In this document: one piece after another, positions 36,431 to 45,862 of the stretch
Position numbering within the stretch: the stretch's first letter is position 1
How the letters are laid out: each line of letters starts with the position of its first letter
Assembly: GCF_041679265.1 (NCBI RefSeq)
Contig: NZ_JBGFSM010000008.1
Location: forward strand, 1 to 64,000
DNA length: 64,000 nucleotides
Origin: Autumnicola sp041679265
GTDB taxonomy: Bacteria; Bacteroidota; Bacteroidia; Flavobacteriales; Flavobacteriaceae
Direction of reading: 5' to 3'
Translations under genes and position numbers: made by a program
The notes under the pieces: model-generated
The model's database searches: none
What the model was told of the DNA's origin: nothing
Seen by the model: the letters and a program-made list of their open reading frames with translations, nothing else

Positions 36431-36964
36431 TTACGAAAAAAAACTAAACATGGAGCTGCCGTATTTCCTGGAATTTTTGAAATTGGTGACTGAAGAGAGA
36501 TCGGTATGTTTGGAATGTTCAATAATAAGGATGCCTTCAGGATTTAAGACTTCATTTTCAAAAGTAAGATTAGCGATCTTTTCGAAAGTCTCTTTATCAA
36601 AATCGTATGGAGGATCGGCAAAAATAACATCTGCTTTTACAGGAGCTTTTTCCAGGTATTTAAAAACATCACTTTTAATAACCTGTATAGGGAAATCAAG
36701 TTCTGCTGAAGTCTTTTTAATAAATTTCACGCATTCAAAACTGCCATCTACCGCGGTGATATTTTCAGTGCCACGGGAAGCGAATTCATAGGAAATGTTG
36801 CCGGTGCCGGCAAAAAGATCTAAAACAGCTATGTTTTGCAGGGGAAACTGATTTCTTAAAATATTAAAAAGCGCTTCCTTAGCCATATCTGTTGTGGGCC
36901 TTACCGGAAGTTTTTGTGGGGCAATTATTCTTCTGCCCTTATTGGTGCCTGAAATTATTCGCAT
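36431..36964 (-). CDS. rsmD: 16S rRNA (guanine(966)-N2)-methyltransferase RsmD
   Basis: The 177-residue enzyme methylates G966 of 16S rRNA. Visible are the family opening MRIISGTNKGRRI, VRPTTDMAKEALFNIL, the SAM-binding strand VLDLFAGTGNISYEFASRG and the catalytic ADPPYDF (about residues 114-120). Length is normal. The ATG overlaps the stop of the preceding DUF3822 gene (TAATG), indicating translational coupling. Confidence 0.96.
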   Translation of the reverse strand: MRIISGTNKGRRIIAPQKLPVRPTTDMAKEALFNILRNQFPLQNIAVLDLFAGTGNISYEFASRGTENITAVDGSFECVKFIKKTSAELDFPIQVIKSDVFKYLEKAPVKADVIFADPPYDFDKETFEKIANLTFENEVLNPEGILIIEHSKHTDLSSVTNFKNSRKYGSSMFSFFS

Positions 36965-37779
36965 TACAAAGATTTTAAAAGAACGAATTCTTTTGTTTCG
37001 GGAGAGGGTTTTTCAGCTTCGCCAGAGAAATCGAAAGGAAAAACTAATGAAAGGAATTCTATATTCTTGATATAATTATAAGCTATTTTATAAAATTCAG
37101 ATTCTTTAGTAATGTCGCCAAAAAGTACCAGTTGAAATTCGAGTGGATCAAGATGGAGTTGTTCCGCGGTAAAAAGGATATAGTATAGAAAATCTTCTTT
37201 TGTCTCGTATGAAAAGGAATTGCAAAGAAGTAATTCAGCATGATCTGTTACCACCAGGTCAAATTCTTTTTCACGGTTAAAGATGTACATAGTAGGTTCC
37301 TCTGCAGGTAACTTCAGTAACTCTTCTACAAGGATGCTGCTGGTATGTTTATATTCAAATTCCCCGTATTTCTCAAAGAAGTAATTAACGATGTTGGTAT
37401 ATGGAATGTAAACATTTACTATTTGGTGCTGCTTTAGTTCGTCATACGCAATAAAATCAGATTTAAGGATTTTAGTGTTAAATTTGAGATAGCTGGAAGC
37501 ATTTTCTTCCTCAAAAAGCGGCGTGGGAACCAGGGTGAACAGGCTGTTATTAAACAACAGGATTACTTCATTCACAGGTATTTCCAGATGCGGCTCCTGC
37601 TTGTAAAGTTTGTCAATTTCTTCCAGCACTTTTACAGGGTCCAGCTGCGTAGAAAAAGATTTTTTCCTGTAGAATACAATTTTTTTCTCTTGTGTATTTA
37701 GAATACAAAAAGAAAGTCCATCCAGGCTCACCTGGATGGACAGTTTCAAAAAAGTGTTTTCCTTATTACTCGTCGCCAT
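36964..37779 (-). CDS. DUF3822 family protein
   Basis: The product is 271 residues from the ATG at 37779; an upstream ATG at 37800 would lengthen the overlap with the preceding gene from 14 to 35 bases. It has the look of an actin-like (ASKHA) protein: LSIQVSLDGLSFCILNTQEKKIVFYR at the start, and IYFP/YIPYTNIVNYFFEKYGEFEY in the middle. DUF3822 proteins are typical of Bacteroidota and usually sit beside rsmD, as here. No function is established. Confidence 0.85.
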   Translation of the reverse strand: MATSNKENTFLKLSIQVSLDGLSFCILNTQEKKIVFYRKKSFSTQLDPVKVLEEIDKLYKQEPHLEIPVNEVILLFNNSLFTLVPTPLFEEENASSYLKFNTKILKSDFIAYDELKQHQIVNVYIPYTNIVNYFFEKYGEFEYKHTSSILVEELLKLPAEEPTMYIFNREKEFDLVVTDHAELLLCNSFSYETKEDFLYYILFTAEQLHLDPLEFQLVLFGDITKESEFYKIAYNYIKNIEFLSLVFPFDFSGEAEKPSPETKEFVLLKSL

Positions 37780-38416
37780 AAACTTTAGGCCAGTTTCCAC
37801 TGGTGTTCACTTCCTGCATAGATCCTACACTTATGTAGGCACCATTAACATCATCTACCGACTGAATTTCATTTTCCTGTAATATTAAAGTTTTATCCTG
37901 GTCGTAAAGGACTTTGCTTTTGGCAACTTTAGCTTCAAATACCGGAATTTTACTGTCTCCTTTAGTAATTGTTCCCGCGTCAAGTTCAAACTTGGCGTCT
38001 GCACCTTCAATTGGAACATTAATCATATTTCTGTAACGTTCCTGATTTCCTTTAAACAGGGAATCTTTTACAGATACAAAGCCAAGAGTATCGATTACCA
38101 CATCTTCAATATACTGGTCTACCCCGTAAGTTTTTCTGTATTCTTCATCAAGATAAGTAGTGTCCCGGCGTTGGGTGATGGCAAACTGGGCAGTGTCTAA
38201 AAACTGCACGAGGTCGTTAAAATCATCTTCAAAACTACCAGTAACTTCTTTATAGGCCAGTTCAGCATCTCTTATATCTTTAAGATTTTCAATTACTTTC
38301 GCGTAGCGCTTTTCTTTAACTTTGTTAAACTGGATTGGTCTGTAAACCGCATCAAATGTAAGATAGGCCAGGAAAATGATCACCAACCAAAGGAGTAATT
38401 GAATTACAAGTCTCAT
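37766..38416 (-). CDS. Membrane-anchored protein of unknown function
   Basis: The 216-residue product has one N-terminal membrane segment (LVIQLLLWLVIIFLAYLTF) followed by a soluble acidic region of short helices and strands (KVIENLKDIRDAELAYKEVTG, then DTLGFVSVKDSLFKGNQERY). I recognise it as a conserved Flavobacteriia protein that precedes DUF3822 and rsmD, with no known role. It is the first gene of the rsmD run and has a predicted promoter at 38457-38464. Confidence 0.7.
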   Translation of the reverse strand: MRLVIQLLLWLVIIFLAYLTFDAVYRPIQFNKVKEKRYAKVIENLKDIRDAELAYKEVTGSFEDDFNDLVQFLDTAQFAITQRRDTTYLDEEYRKTYGVDQYIEDVVIDTLGFVSVKDSLFKGNQERYRNMINVPIEGADAKFELDAGTITKGDSKIPVFEAKVAKSKVLYDQDKTLILQENEIQSVDDVNGAYISVGSMQEVNTSGNWPKVYGDE

Positions 38417-38456
38417 GCTTTAATAATTTACTTTATAAAATTAATAGTGTGTACGA

Positions 38457-38464
38457 CAAATCTA
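38457..38464 (-). promoter_or_regulatory. Predicted -7 element for the 37766-38416 gene
   Basis: On the minus strand it reads TAGATTTG (exact TAnnTTTG), with a TTG 17 bases further upstream (CAA at 38482-38484 on the plus strand). It lies 40 bases before the start codon and is divergent from the helicase promoter. Confidence 0.5.
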
Positions 38465-38510
38465 CAATTTTTTTTTATTCGCAAAAGTTTCTTCCCTAAA
38501 AATCCATGGT

Positions 38511-38518
38511 TATCTTTG
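38511..38518 (+). promoter_or_regulatory. Predicted -7 element of the RecD-like helicase gene
   Basis: TATCTTTG matches TAnnTTTG exactly, 18 bases before the ATG at 38537. It supports that start over the longer in-frame start at 38399, which would lie upstream of the promoter. Confidence 0.5.
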
Positions 38519-38536
38519 AGAATTCACGCACTTGCT

Positions 38537-39976
38537 ATGGATCAAATAAATGCCCCTTCTTTTTACAAACTCCTTCTTAATGATTTAGGATTCCCGGCAA
38601 AGGCCAAACAGGATATAGCCCTTCAGCAATTAGCTGACTTTGTTACTGCCGGCCGCAACGAATCCCTTTTTGTGCTTAAAGGCTTTGCCGGTACAGGTAA
38701 AACCACTATTATCAGCACATTGGTGAAGAACCTGTGGAAGATCAAAAAATCTGGAGTGTTGCTGGCACCAACAGGAAGGGCTGCCAAGGTAATTTCCAAT
38801 TATTCCAAACAGGAGGCGTTTACTATTCATAAAAAGATTTATTTTCCGAAGAAATCCCGCGGAGGTGGAGGGATTAGTTTTGTGCTTCAGCCCAACAAAC
38901 ATAAGAACAGTATTTTTATTGTGGATGAAGCTTCAATGATTTCAGACGAGAACAGTGATTCAAAACTTTTTGAAAACGGCTCTTTACTGGACGATTTGGT
39001 GCAGTTTGTTTATTCCGGCCATAACTGCCAGTTAATATTAATAGGAGACACCGCACAGCTTCCGCCGGTAAAAATGGAAATGAGCCCGGCCCTGGAAGAG
39101 CAAAAGCTCCAGTTTAGCTATAATAAGGAGGTAAAGCATATAGAGCTGGACGAGGTGGTGCGGCAAAGTGAAGAGAGTGATATTTTGCTGAATGCGACGC
39201 GAATCAGGGAATCCCTGCAGGAAGAATTCTACGAGAGTTTTAAATTTCAACTTACTTCAAAAAAAGACGTGGTGCGGCTTACCGACGGTTACGATATTAT
39301 GGAAGCCATCCAGGATGCATACGATAACCTGGGAAATGAAGAAACCAGTATTATTGTAAGGTCCAATAAAAGGGCAAACCAGTACAACCAGCAAATAAGG
39401 AACAGGATCCTTTTCCAGGAAGAAGAAATTTCTGCAGGAGATTATCTTATGGTGGTAAAGAATAATTATTTCTGGATAAAGCCCAATTCAGAAGCCGGTT
39501 TTATTGCGAATGGCGATATTGTTAAGGTGCTGGAGATCTTCGGGATCAAGGAACTCTACGGTTTCCGTTTTGCTGAAGTACAGGTGCAAATGGTAGATTA
39601 TCCAAAAATGCGGCCTTTTGAAACGGTGGTTTTACTGGATACGCTTACCAGCAATTCCCCATCACTGTCTTATGAAGAATCCAATAATCTCTACCAGGAA
39701 GTCATAAAAGATTATGCAGATGAAACCTCAAAATACAAGAAATTCCTAAAGGTCAAAAACAATAAATATTTTAATGCGCTCCAGATTAAATTTTCTTATG
39801 CCATGACCTGCCATAAATCCCAGGGCGGGCAGTGGAATACCGTGTTTATTGAACAGCCATACCTGCCAAACGGAGTAGGTAAGGAGTATTTACGGTGGCT
39901 GTACACGGCAGTGACCCGGGCCACAGATAAATTGTATCTAATTGGTTTTAAAGATGATTTTTTTATTGAGGAATAA
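38537..39976 (+). CDS. RecD-like ATP-dependent DNA helicase (SF1)
   Basis: The 479-residue product starts at ATG 38537. It has Walker A KGFAGTGKTT (about residues 47-56), motif II IFIVDEASMIS, LILIGDTAQLPPV, and the C-terminal UvrD_C_2-type motif SYAMTCHKSQGGQW (about 419-432) followed by RWLYTAVTRATDKLYLIG. These are superfamily 1B helicase features of the short RecD2-like/AAA_30 group, without the long N-terminal domain of true RecD2. Role in repair or recombination is inferred from family. It is a single gene divergent from the DUF3822 operon. Confidence 0.9.
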   Translation: MDQINAPSFYKLLLNDLGFPAKAKQDIALQQLADFVTAGRNESLFVLKGFAGTGKTTIISTLVKNLWKIKKSGVLLAPTGRAAKVISNYSKQEAFTIHKKIYFPKKSRGGGGISFVLQPNKHKNSIFIVDEASMISDENSDSKLFENGSLLDDLVQFVYSGHNCQLILIGDTAQLPPVKMEMSPALEEQKLQFSYNKEVKHIELDEVVRQSEESDILLNATRIRESLQEEFYESFKFQLTSKKDVVRLTDGYDIMEAIQDAYDNLGNEETSIIVRSNKRANQYNQQIRNRILFQEEEISAGDYLMVVKNNYFWIKPNSEAGFIANGDIVKVLEIFGIKELYGFRFAEVQVQMVDYPKMRPFETVVLLDTLTSNSPSLSYEESNNLYQEVIKDYADETSKYKKFLKVKNNKYFNALQIKFSYAMTCHKSQGGQWNTVFIEQPYLPNGVGKEYLRWLYTAVTRATDKLYLIGFKDDFFIEE

Positions 39977-40100
39977 TAATCAGTCTCAGCACTTAAAATT
40001 AAAACGCGCCATAAAAGTTTTGCTTTTTTTGCAGCGAAACGGTCATGAATTTTAGGCTTATTCAAATTTTCTAATTTATCCTTTAAATTAACTAAAAACA

Positions 40101-40943
40101 TTGAAGGTAAAAGAACTTAAAATAAAATTTTGGGAGGAGTTAAAAGAAGAATATCCGCAGGAAGAAATTGGTTCTTTTTTTAATCTTCTTGCTGAAGAAT
40201 ATTTAAAAATGAACCGTTTGCAAATGGCTCTTCAACCGGACCGTGATATTTCTGAAGCTGAAAATGCCAGTTTTGAAGCCGCCCTTCAACAACTTAAAAA
40301 TCATCAGCCTGTACAATACATTATTGGAGAAACCGAATTCTTCGGCCTGAAATTTAAAGTAAATGAAGCGGTGCTTATCCCTCGCCCGGAAACCGAAGAA
40401 CTGGTGCAGTGGATTCTTGACGATACTTCTTCCGCAGAAAATTTAAAGATCCTGGATATTGGCACCGGCAGCGGTTGTATTGCCATTTCCCTGGCCAAAA
40501 ATTTGCCAAATGCTGAAGTTTTCGCCATCGATGTTTCAGAAAATGCATTGCAAATTGCCAAAACCAATGCGATCTTAAATAAAGTTGAAGTAAGTTTTGT
40601 GCAACAAGATATCCTGCAGCTGGAAAGTTTAAAGGAACATTTTAATATTATTGTTTCCAATCCGCCTTACGTACGCCATCTGGAAAAAAGTCGAATGCAG
40701 CGCAATGTTTTGAACTTTGAACCCGAGCTGGCCCTTTATGTGAAAGATGAAAACCCCCTTATTTTCTATAAAACAATCACAAAACTGGCAGAAAAATCCT
40801 TGCATCCTGGGGGAAAATTGTATTTTGAAATCAACCAGTATTTGGCTGAGGAAACAGAGGAATTGCTGAAAATGCATAATTTTAAAACGAGTTTAAAAAA
40901 AGATATTTTTGGCAATTACAGGATGCTGAAGGGAAATTTTTAA
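40101..40943 (+). CDS. prmC: Release factor glutamine methyltransferase PrmC
   Basis: The 280-residue enzyme methylates the GGQ glutamine of peptide-chain release factors. The N-terminal helical domain is followed by PVQYIIGETEFFGLKF, the SAM site DIGTGSGCIAISLAK (about residues 119-133) and catalytic NPPYV (about 186-190). The start is TTG at 40101 (KVKELKIKFWEELKEEY aligns with the normal N-terminus); the first ATG codons downstream would remove part of the N-terminal domain. It is followed closely by the LOG-family gene. Confidence 0.95.
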   Translation: MKVKELKIKFWEELKEEYPQEEIGSFFNLLAEEYLKMNRLQMALQPDRDISEAENASFEAALQQLKNHQPVQYIIGETEFFGLKFKVNEAVLIPRPETEELVQWILDDTSSAENLKILDIGTGSGCIAISLAKNLPNAEVFAIDVSENALQIAKTNAILNKVEVSFVQQDILQLESLKEHFNIIVSNPPYVRHLEKSRMQRNVLNFEPELALYVKDENPLIFYKTITKLAEKSLHPGGKLYFEINQYLAEETEELLKMHNFKTSLKKDIFGNYRMLKGNF

Positions 40944-40952
40944 AAATAGAAA

Positions 40953-41534
40953 ATGAAAAGCATAGCAGTATTTTGCGGCAGCAGTGCCGGCAATGATAAA
41001 GTGATATTCCAGGACTCCTATAATTTAGGGAAAATCCTGGCGAAAAGGAATATAAAGCTGGTTTACGGCGGGAGTAAACTCGGCCTCATGGGGCAGGTGG
41101 CCAAAGGTGCGCTCGATAATGGCGGCGAGGTGACCGGTGTAATTCCCGGTTTTTTAAAAACCAAAGAGGTGGTACACCCAAATTTACCTGAACTTATTAC
41201 CACAAAGGACATGCATGAGCGCAAGCTTAAAATGCACGATTTAAGTGAAGGTTTTATCGCCCTGCCGGGAGGGTTTGGCACTTTTGAAGAACTTTTTGAA
41301 ATTATTACCTGGGCCCAGCTGGGGCTGCACCACAATCCTATTGGATTGCTTAACAGTAATGCCTATTACGATGAGCTCATCGCCATGCTTAAAACTATGG
41401 TGCGCAAAGGCCTGTTGAAAAAAGCAAATTTTGACCTTTTGATTATTGCAGAAGGGGCTGAAGAATTGCTGGATAAAATGGCGAATTTCCAACCCCTGCC
41501 CGTGCCTAAGTGGATAAATAAGGAGCAGACTTAA
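40953..41534 (+). CDS. LOG family nucleotide 5'-monophosphate phosphoribohydrolase
   Basis: The 193-residue Rossmann-fold protein has both family motifs: GGSKLGLMG (about residues 40-48) and PGGFGTFEE (about 105-113), with FCGSSAGND at the start. LOG proteins release free bases, including cytokinins in plants and some bacteria, from nucleoside 5'-monophosphates; TIGR00730 proteins were earlier misannotated as lysine decarboxylases. Nucleotide salvage or clean-up is likely; cytokinin production should not be assumed. It starts 9 bases after prmC. Confidence 0.92.
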   Translation: MKSIAVFCGSSAGNDKVIFQDSYNLGKILAKRNIKLVYGGSKLGLMGQVAKGALDNGGEVTGVIPGFLKTKEVVHPNLPELITTKDMHERKLKMHDLSEGFIALPGGFGTFEELFEIITWAQLGLHHNPIGLLNSNAYYDELIAMLKTMVRKGLLKKANFDLLIIAEGAEELLDKMANFQPLPVPKWINKEQT

Positions 41535-41546
41535 TTTTTGCTGAAG

Positions 41547-42215
41547 ATGAAGATAGAGGAACTGCAAATTTATACTTCGCGGCTTGAAGAGCAGAACACT
41601 TTTTATCAGGAAACGCTGGGGCTGGAAATTTCAGAAAAAGGCAATGATTTTTTTGAAATTAAAACCGGCTATTCCCTGCTGAGGTTTGTTGAAAAAACCG
41701 GTGCCACACCTTATCATATCGCGTTTCATATTCCGGATGAAACGGAAGTCCCTGCGCTGGAATGGCTGAAAGAAAGGCTGAAAATCCAGAAAATGGGGAA
41801 TGATGAAATTGTGGATTTCAGCAACTGGGAGGCGAAATCTGTTTATTTTTATGACCATGATAAAAATATCCTGGAATTTATTTCCAGAAGGAATCTGAAC
41901 AATATTAATAGCAGCCCTTTTTCCGCAGAAGAAATTGTAGGAATAAGTGAGATAGGACTGGCCACTACCAATATTGAAGAAAAATACAAGTTCCTTTACC
42001 GGCACTGCCAACTGAGAATATTTGACGGCAGCCTGGATAAATTCTGTGCCATTGGTGATCCGCAAGGCTTAATCATTACCATTGATAAAACTAAGAAAGA
42101 TTGGTTTCCGGTAGACGATAAAGCTTATAGTTCAGAATTCAGTATTAAATTTACGCATCAAAATTCAAATTTTCATCTTGATTTTAAAGATGACCACCTT
42201 ACAATTGTAGAATAA
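41547..42215 (+). CDS. VOC-superfamily (glyoxalase-fold) protein
   Basis: The product is 222 residues from ATG 41547; a TTG three codons upstream is less likely. Two paired beta-alpha-beta-beta-beta modules are visible: KIEELQIYTSRLEEQNTFYQ with VYFYDHDKNILEFISR, and VGISEIGLATTNIEEKYKFL with FCAIGDPQGLIITIDK. This is the vicinal oxygen chelate fold of dioxygenases, glyoxalases and resistance proteins. Substrate not identifiable. It lies 12 bases after the LOG gene and 15 bases before ligA. Confidence 0.85.
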   Translation: MKIEELQIYTSRLEEQNTFYQETLGLEISEKGNDFFEIKTGYSLLRFVEKTGATPYHIAFHIPDETEVPALEWLKERLKIQKMGNDEIVDFSNWEAKSVYFYDHDKNILEFISRRNLNNINSSPFSAEEIVGISEIGLATTNIEEKYKFLYRHCQLRIFDGSLDKFCAIGDPQGLIITIDKTKKDWFPVDDKAYSSEFSIKFTHQNSNFHLDFKDDHLTIVE

Positions 42216-42230
42216 AATTTTCATTTAAAA

Positions 42231-44222
42231 ATGGATGTTGAAAAGAAAATAAATAAGCTCCGCCAGGAACTACAACAGCATAATTACAATTATTACGTAC
42301 TGGACAAGCCAGAGATTAGCGATTACGATTTTGATATGAAGCTGAAGGAACTACAGGAGCTGGAAGAAAAACATCCGGAATTTTATGATGAAAATTCGCC
42401 CACACAGCGCGTTGGCGGTGGGGTGACCAAGAATTTTGCCACGGTGGAGCATGATTACCGAATGTATTCGCTTTCCAATTCCTATTCTAAAGAAGAACTG
42501 GAAGATTGGGAAAAACGGGTAAAAAAACTTGTTGATGGTAAAGTGGAATATGTGTGTGAGCTGAAGTATGATGGGGCGTCCATCAGCTTAACTTACGAAA
42601 ATGGAAACCTGGTAAAAGCGGTAACCCGCGGCGATGGCTTCCAGGGAGATGATGTTACTAATAATGTACGTACCATTCGTTCTGTCCCTTTAAAACTGAA
42701 AGGGGATTACCCGGAGAAATTTCATATTCGTGGCGAAATTGTACTGCCTTATGAGGGTTTTGCCAAAATGAATGCCGAGCGGGTGGAAGCAGGGGAAGAG
42801 CCTTATGCGAATCCGCGCAATACGGCATCGGGCAGTTTAAAGCTGCAGGATAGCGCTGAAGTTGCCAAACGCCCGCTGGATTGTTTGCTTTATAATATTA
42901 TTGGTGAAAACCTGAATATCAAGTCCCAGTTTGAAAGTTTGCAGAAAGCCCGGGAATGGGGGTTTAAAGTCCCCGATGAATCGGAGTTAAAAACCAGCAC
43001 CAGTGCGGTAATGGATTATGTGAACTACTGGGATGTGCACCGGCACGATTTGCCATATGAAACCGATGGGGTAGTGGTAAAGATCAATGCTTTCCACCAG
43101 CAGGATGAACTGGGCTATACGGCAAAATCGCCGCGCTGGGCCATGGCTTATAAATTTAAGGCCGAGCAGGAGAGTACAAAGCTCAATAAAATTAGTTACC
43201 AGGTAGGGCGTACGGGCGCCATTACTCCTGTGGCAAACCTTGAGCCGGTACAACTGGCAGGAACGGTGGTAAAGAGGGCATCGCTTCATAATGCCGATCA
43301 GATTGAAAAACTGGATGTTCGGGAAGGGGATACTGTTTTTGTGGAAAAAGGCGGGGAAATTATCCCGAAGATTGTAGGTGTGGATTTTACCAAGAGAGAC
43401 CCTAATTCCCATCCCACAAAATACGCCCAAGAATGTCCCGAATGTGGTACAGAACTGGTGCGAAATGAAGGAGAGGCGCAGCATTACTGCCCCAATACCA
43501 ACGGCTGCCCCCCGCAAATCATTGGTCGCATCCAGCATTATATTTCCAGGAAAGCCATGGATATAGAAGGCCTTGGCGGGGAAACGGTAGCTTTGTTCGT
43601 AAACAATGGGCTAATTGGCAATTACGCCGATTTATATGAACTGAAAAAAGAACAAATCCTTCCCCTGGAGCGTATGGCAGAAAAATCTGCCGATAATCTT
43701 ATTAATGGAATAGAAAAGTCAAAGGAAATTCCTTTTGAACGCGTGCTTTTTGCTTTGGGAATTCGCTATGTGGGAGAAACGGTGGCAAAAAAGCTTGCCC
43801 GGCATTATAAAAGTATAGACGCACTGGAGGCAGCTTCAGAAGAAGACCTGGTGGCCGTTGATGAAATTGGGGAAAGGATCGCCTGGAGCGTGGCCGATTT
43901 CTTTGCGAACAAAGAGAATAAGGAAATTGTGGAGCGTCTTAAAAAATATGGAGTGCAGATGGAGATTTCCGCCGAAAAACTGGCGAACCAAACCAATAAG
44001 CTGGATGGAAAAACCTTCGTGATTTCCGGCACTTTTGAAATGTCCAGAAACGATTTGAAGAAATTAATTGAAGATAACGGCGGGAAAGTTTCCAGTTCTA
44101 TATCTTCCAAAACAGATTACCTGGTGGCAGGGGAGAGTATGGGGCCGAGCAAGCTTGCCAAAGCTGAAAAACTGGGCACTACCATGCTGGATGAGCAGAA
44201 ATTTTTAAAGATGATAAAGTAA
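42231..44222 (+). CDS. ligA: NAD-dependent DNA ligase
   Basis: The 663-residue replicative ligase seals nicks using NAD. In order: the Ia domain (NYYVLDKPEISDYDFD), adenylation domain with catalytic Lys112 in ELKYDGASISL, OB fold (SYQVGRTGAITPVANLEP), zinc finger (CPECGTELV...HYCPNTNGCP), helix-hairpin-helix repeats (ALGIRYVGETVAKKLA), and a C-terminal BRCT domain (GKTFVISGTFEMSRNDLKKL). All catalytic parts are present and length is standard. Confidence 0.98.
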   Translation: MDVEKKINKLRQELQQHNYNYYVLDKPEISDYDFDMKLKELQELEEKHPEFYDENSPTQRVGGGVTKNFATVEHDYRMYSLSNSYSKEELEDWEKRVKKLVDGKVEYVCELKYDGASISLTYENGNLVKAVTRGDGFQGDDVTNNVRTIRSVPLKLKGDYPEKFHIRGEIVLPYEGFAKMNAERVEAGEEPYANPRNTASGSLKLQDSAEVAKRPLDCLLYNIIGENLNIKSQFESLQKAREWGFKVPDESELKTSTSAVMDYVNYWDVHRHDLPYETDGVVVKINAFHQQDELGYTAKSPRWAMAYKFKAEQESTKLNKISYQVGRTGAITPVANLEPVQLAGTVVKRASLHNADQIEKLDVREGDTVFVEKGGEIIPKIVGVDFTKRDPNSHPTKYAQECPECGTELVRNEGEAQHYCPNTNGCPPQIIGRIQHYISRKAMDIEGLGGETVALFVNNGLIGNYADLYELKKEQILPLERMAEKSADNLINGIEKSKEIPFERVLFALGIRYVGETVAKKLARHYKSIDALEAASEEDLVAVDEIGERIAWSVADFFANKENKEIVERLKKYGVQMEISAEKLANQTNKLDGKTFVISGTFEMSRNDLKKLIEDNGGKVSSSISSKTDYLVAGESMGPSKLAKAEKLGTTMLDEQKFLKMIK

Positions 44223-44272
44223 GGTTTTCATCTTTTAGATGCTCGGCAGAAGGGCCCGGTAATTTTGAATAA

Positions 44273-44857
44273 ATGCGAAACAGCAAAGAAAAGATGGCTA
44301 CAAAGAAAGATTTATCTTCAGAAGAAATTGAAAGTATTTTCAAAGTTCTAAAAAGTCGGGTTAATAAAAGTCAGGAGAGGTTTCCTAAATTAAGCTGGTC
44401 AGATCTCAAATCAAAATTAGAACAGGATTCAGATAAGTTATGGTCTCTAAATGAAATGGAAAGAACGGGGGGAGAACCAAATTTACTGGAGTACAGGAGT
44501 GCCATAAATGAATATATTTTTTGTGATTTTTCTAAAGAAAGTCCTAAATACAGAAGAAGCCTTTGTTATGACAGGGAAGCACTGGAGTCAAGGAAAAAGT
44601 ATAAGCCAGCTGATAATGTAAAAGATGTAGCTTCAAAAATGGGCATTGACCTAATGAATGAAGTTGAGTATAAAAAATTACAGTCGATTGCTGAATTTGA
44701 TACCAAAACCTCCAGTTGGTTGGAAACACCTGAAAATATCAGAAAAATGGGTGGAGCCATTTTTGGGGATTTCCGCTATGGGCAGGTATTTATTTATCAT
44801 AACGGCGCTGATTCCTATTATGCTGCAAGAGGATTTCGCGGAATTTTAAAAATATAA
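44273..44857 (+). CDS. DUF4256 family protein
   Basis: The 194-residue soluble protein matches what I recall of DUF4256: LEQDSDKLWSLNEMERTGGE, then YIFCDFSKESPKYRRSLCYD, and the C-terminal GGAIFGDFRYGQVFIYHNGA followed by YYAARGFRG. Two starts are possible: ATG 44273 or ATG 44294 (MATKKDLSSEE, residue 8); the second is the more usual N-terminus. Function unknown. It stands 50 bases after ligA and converges on the minus-strand nucleotidase pair. Confidence 0.8.
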   Translation: MRNSKEKMATKKDLSSEEIESIFKVLKSRVNKSQERFPKLSWSDLKSKLEQDSDKLWSLNEMERTGGEPNLLEYRSAINEYIFCDFSKESPKYRRSLCYDREALESRKKYKPADNVKDVASKMGIDLMNEVEYKKLQSIAEFDTKTSSWLETPENIRKMGGAIFGDFRYGQVFIYHNGADSYYAARGFRGILKI

Positions 44858-44913
44858 TTTCTTTCCCCCGCTGATCATACAGCATCAATAAAAACAGAAC
44901 ATCCAGAGAATGG

Positions 44914-45822
44914 TTAAACGGCTATTTTCACTCCATCTGCCTGTATATCTTCATCACCATTCAGGAAAAAATCTATTCTGCCAAGATATATTCCGTAGCA
45001 GCCCACCTGGTTCACCAGTACTTTTTTTCCTGCGCTGTTGGTTTCAATAGTAGGTTTTTCAAGAAAAGTATGGGTGTGGCCGCCAATAATAAGATTGATG
45101 TCTTTTGTAGCCCTGGCCAGTTTAAGGTCGTCAATTGTATCACTATTATAACTATAGCCAAGGTGGCTGAGGCAAATCACCAGGTCGCATTGTTGTTCCT
45201 CTTTTAAAATGCGCGTCATTTCCTGGGCGGTTTCCACAGGATCAAGGTATTTTGTTTCCTTATAAAGCTTATCATTTACCAGCCCCTGCAGTTCTATCCC
45301 AAGGCCAAAAATGCCAATTTTCACCCCGTCTTTAGTAAATACTTTATGCGGAAGCGTATGCCCGTCCATCACCGTATTGCTAAAATCGTAGTTGGAGCAG
45401 ATAAAATCGAAGTCGGCGTTTGGCAGCTGCGCGTAAAGGCCGTCAATTCCATTGTCAAAATCATGGTTTCCAATAGTGGCCGCGTCATATTTTAGCTTAC
45501 TCATAAGTTTGAATTCCAGTTCTCCGCCGTAAAAGTTAAAATATGGGGTCCCCTGAAAAATATCCCCGGCATCCAAAAGAAGCGTGTTCAAATTTTCTTG
45601 CCTTATTTGCTGTACCAGGCTAGCCCTTCTTGCCACTCCACCCATGTTTGGGTTCTTAGGATCATCGGGCCCAAAAGCATCAATATGGCTATGTACATCG
45701 TTGGTGTGCAAAATGGTAATGTGTTTGGCGGTAGCTGCTTTAAAAGAAAGGGAAGATAAGCCGCCCAGCCCAACAAATGCGGTAGCTGCCGAAGCCTGTT
45801 GTATAAAATTTCTTCTTTTCAT
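44914..45822 (-). CDS. 5'-nucleotidase-type metallophosphatase domain, Tat-exported
   Basis: The 302-residue product has a twin-arginine-like signal (RRNFIQQASAATAFVGL) and then a calcineurin-type phosphoesterase domain of the UshA/CpdB/SoxB family: HITILHTNDVHSH, LLLDAGDIFQGTPYFNF, AATIGNHDFDNG, VICLSHLGYSYNS and LIIGGHTHTF. These carry the dimetal ligands. The C-terminal substrate-binding domain of the usual 500-600-residue enzyme is absent here and is encoded by the upstream gene on the same strand (45863-46627), with 40 bases between. The two chains presumably form one nucleotidase in the periplasm. Confidence 0.9.
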   Translation of the reverse strand: MKRRNFIQQASAATAFVGLGGLSSLSFKAATAKHITILHTNDVHSHIDAFGPDDPKNPNMGGVARRASLVQQIRQENLNTLLLDAGDIFQGTPYFNFYGGELEFKLMSKLKYDAATIGNHDFDNGIDGLYAQLPNADFDFICSNYDFSNTVMDGHTLPHKVFTKDGVKIGIFGLGIELQGLVNDKLYKETKYLDPVETAQEMTRILKEEQQCDLVICLSHLGYSYNSDTIDDLKLARATKDINLIIGGHTHTFLEKPTIETNSAGKKVLVNQVGCYGIYLGRIDFFLNGDEDIQADGVKIAV

Positions 45823-45862
45823 TTTCTGTTCTTATTAATTCTGAAGAATTGCGGGATCATAA

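Noticed and set aside
38399..38536. 46-codon N-terminal extension of the RecD-like helicase
   Set aside because: It overlaps the divergent gene and its promoter, lies upstream of an exact TAnnTTTG box at 38511, and adds hydrophobic residues atypical of the family.
40953..41534. Lysine decarboxylase
   Set aside because: The PGGFGTFEE motif defines LOG-family phosphoribohydrolases; the decarboxylase label is an old database error and no PLP site is present.
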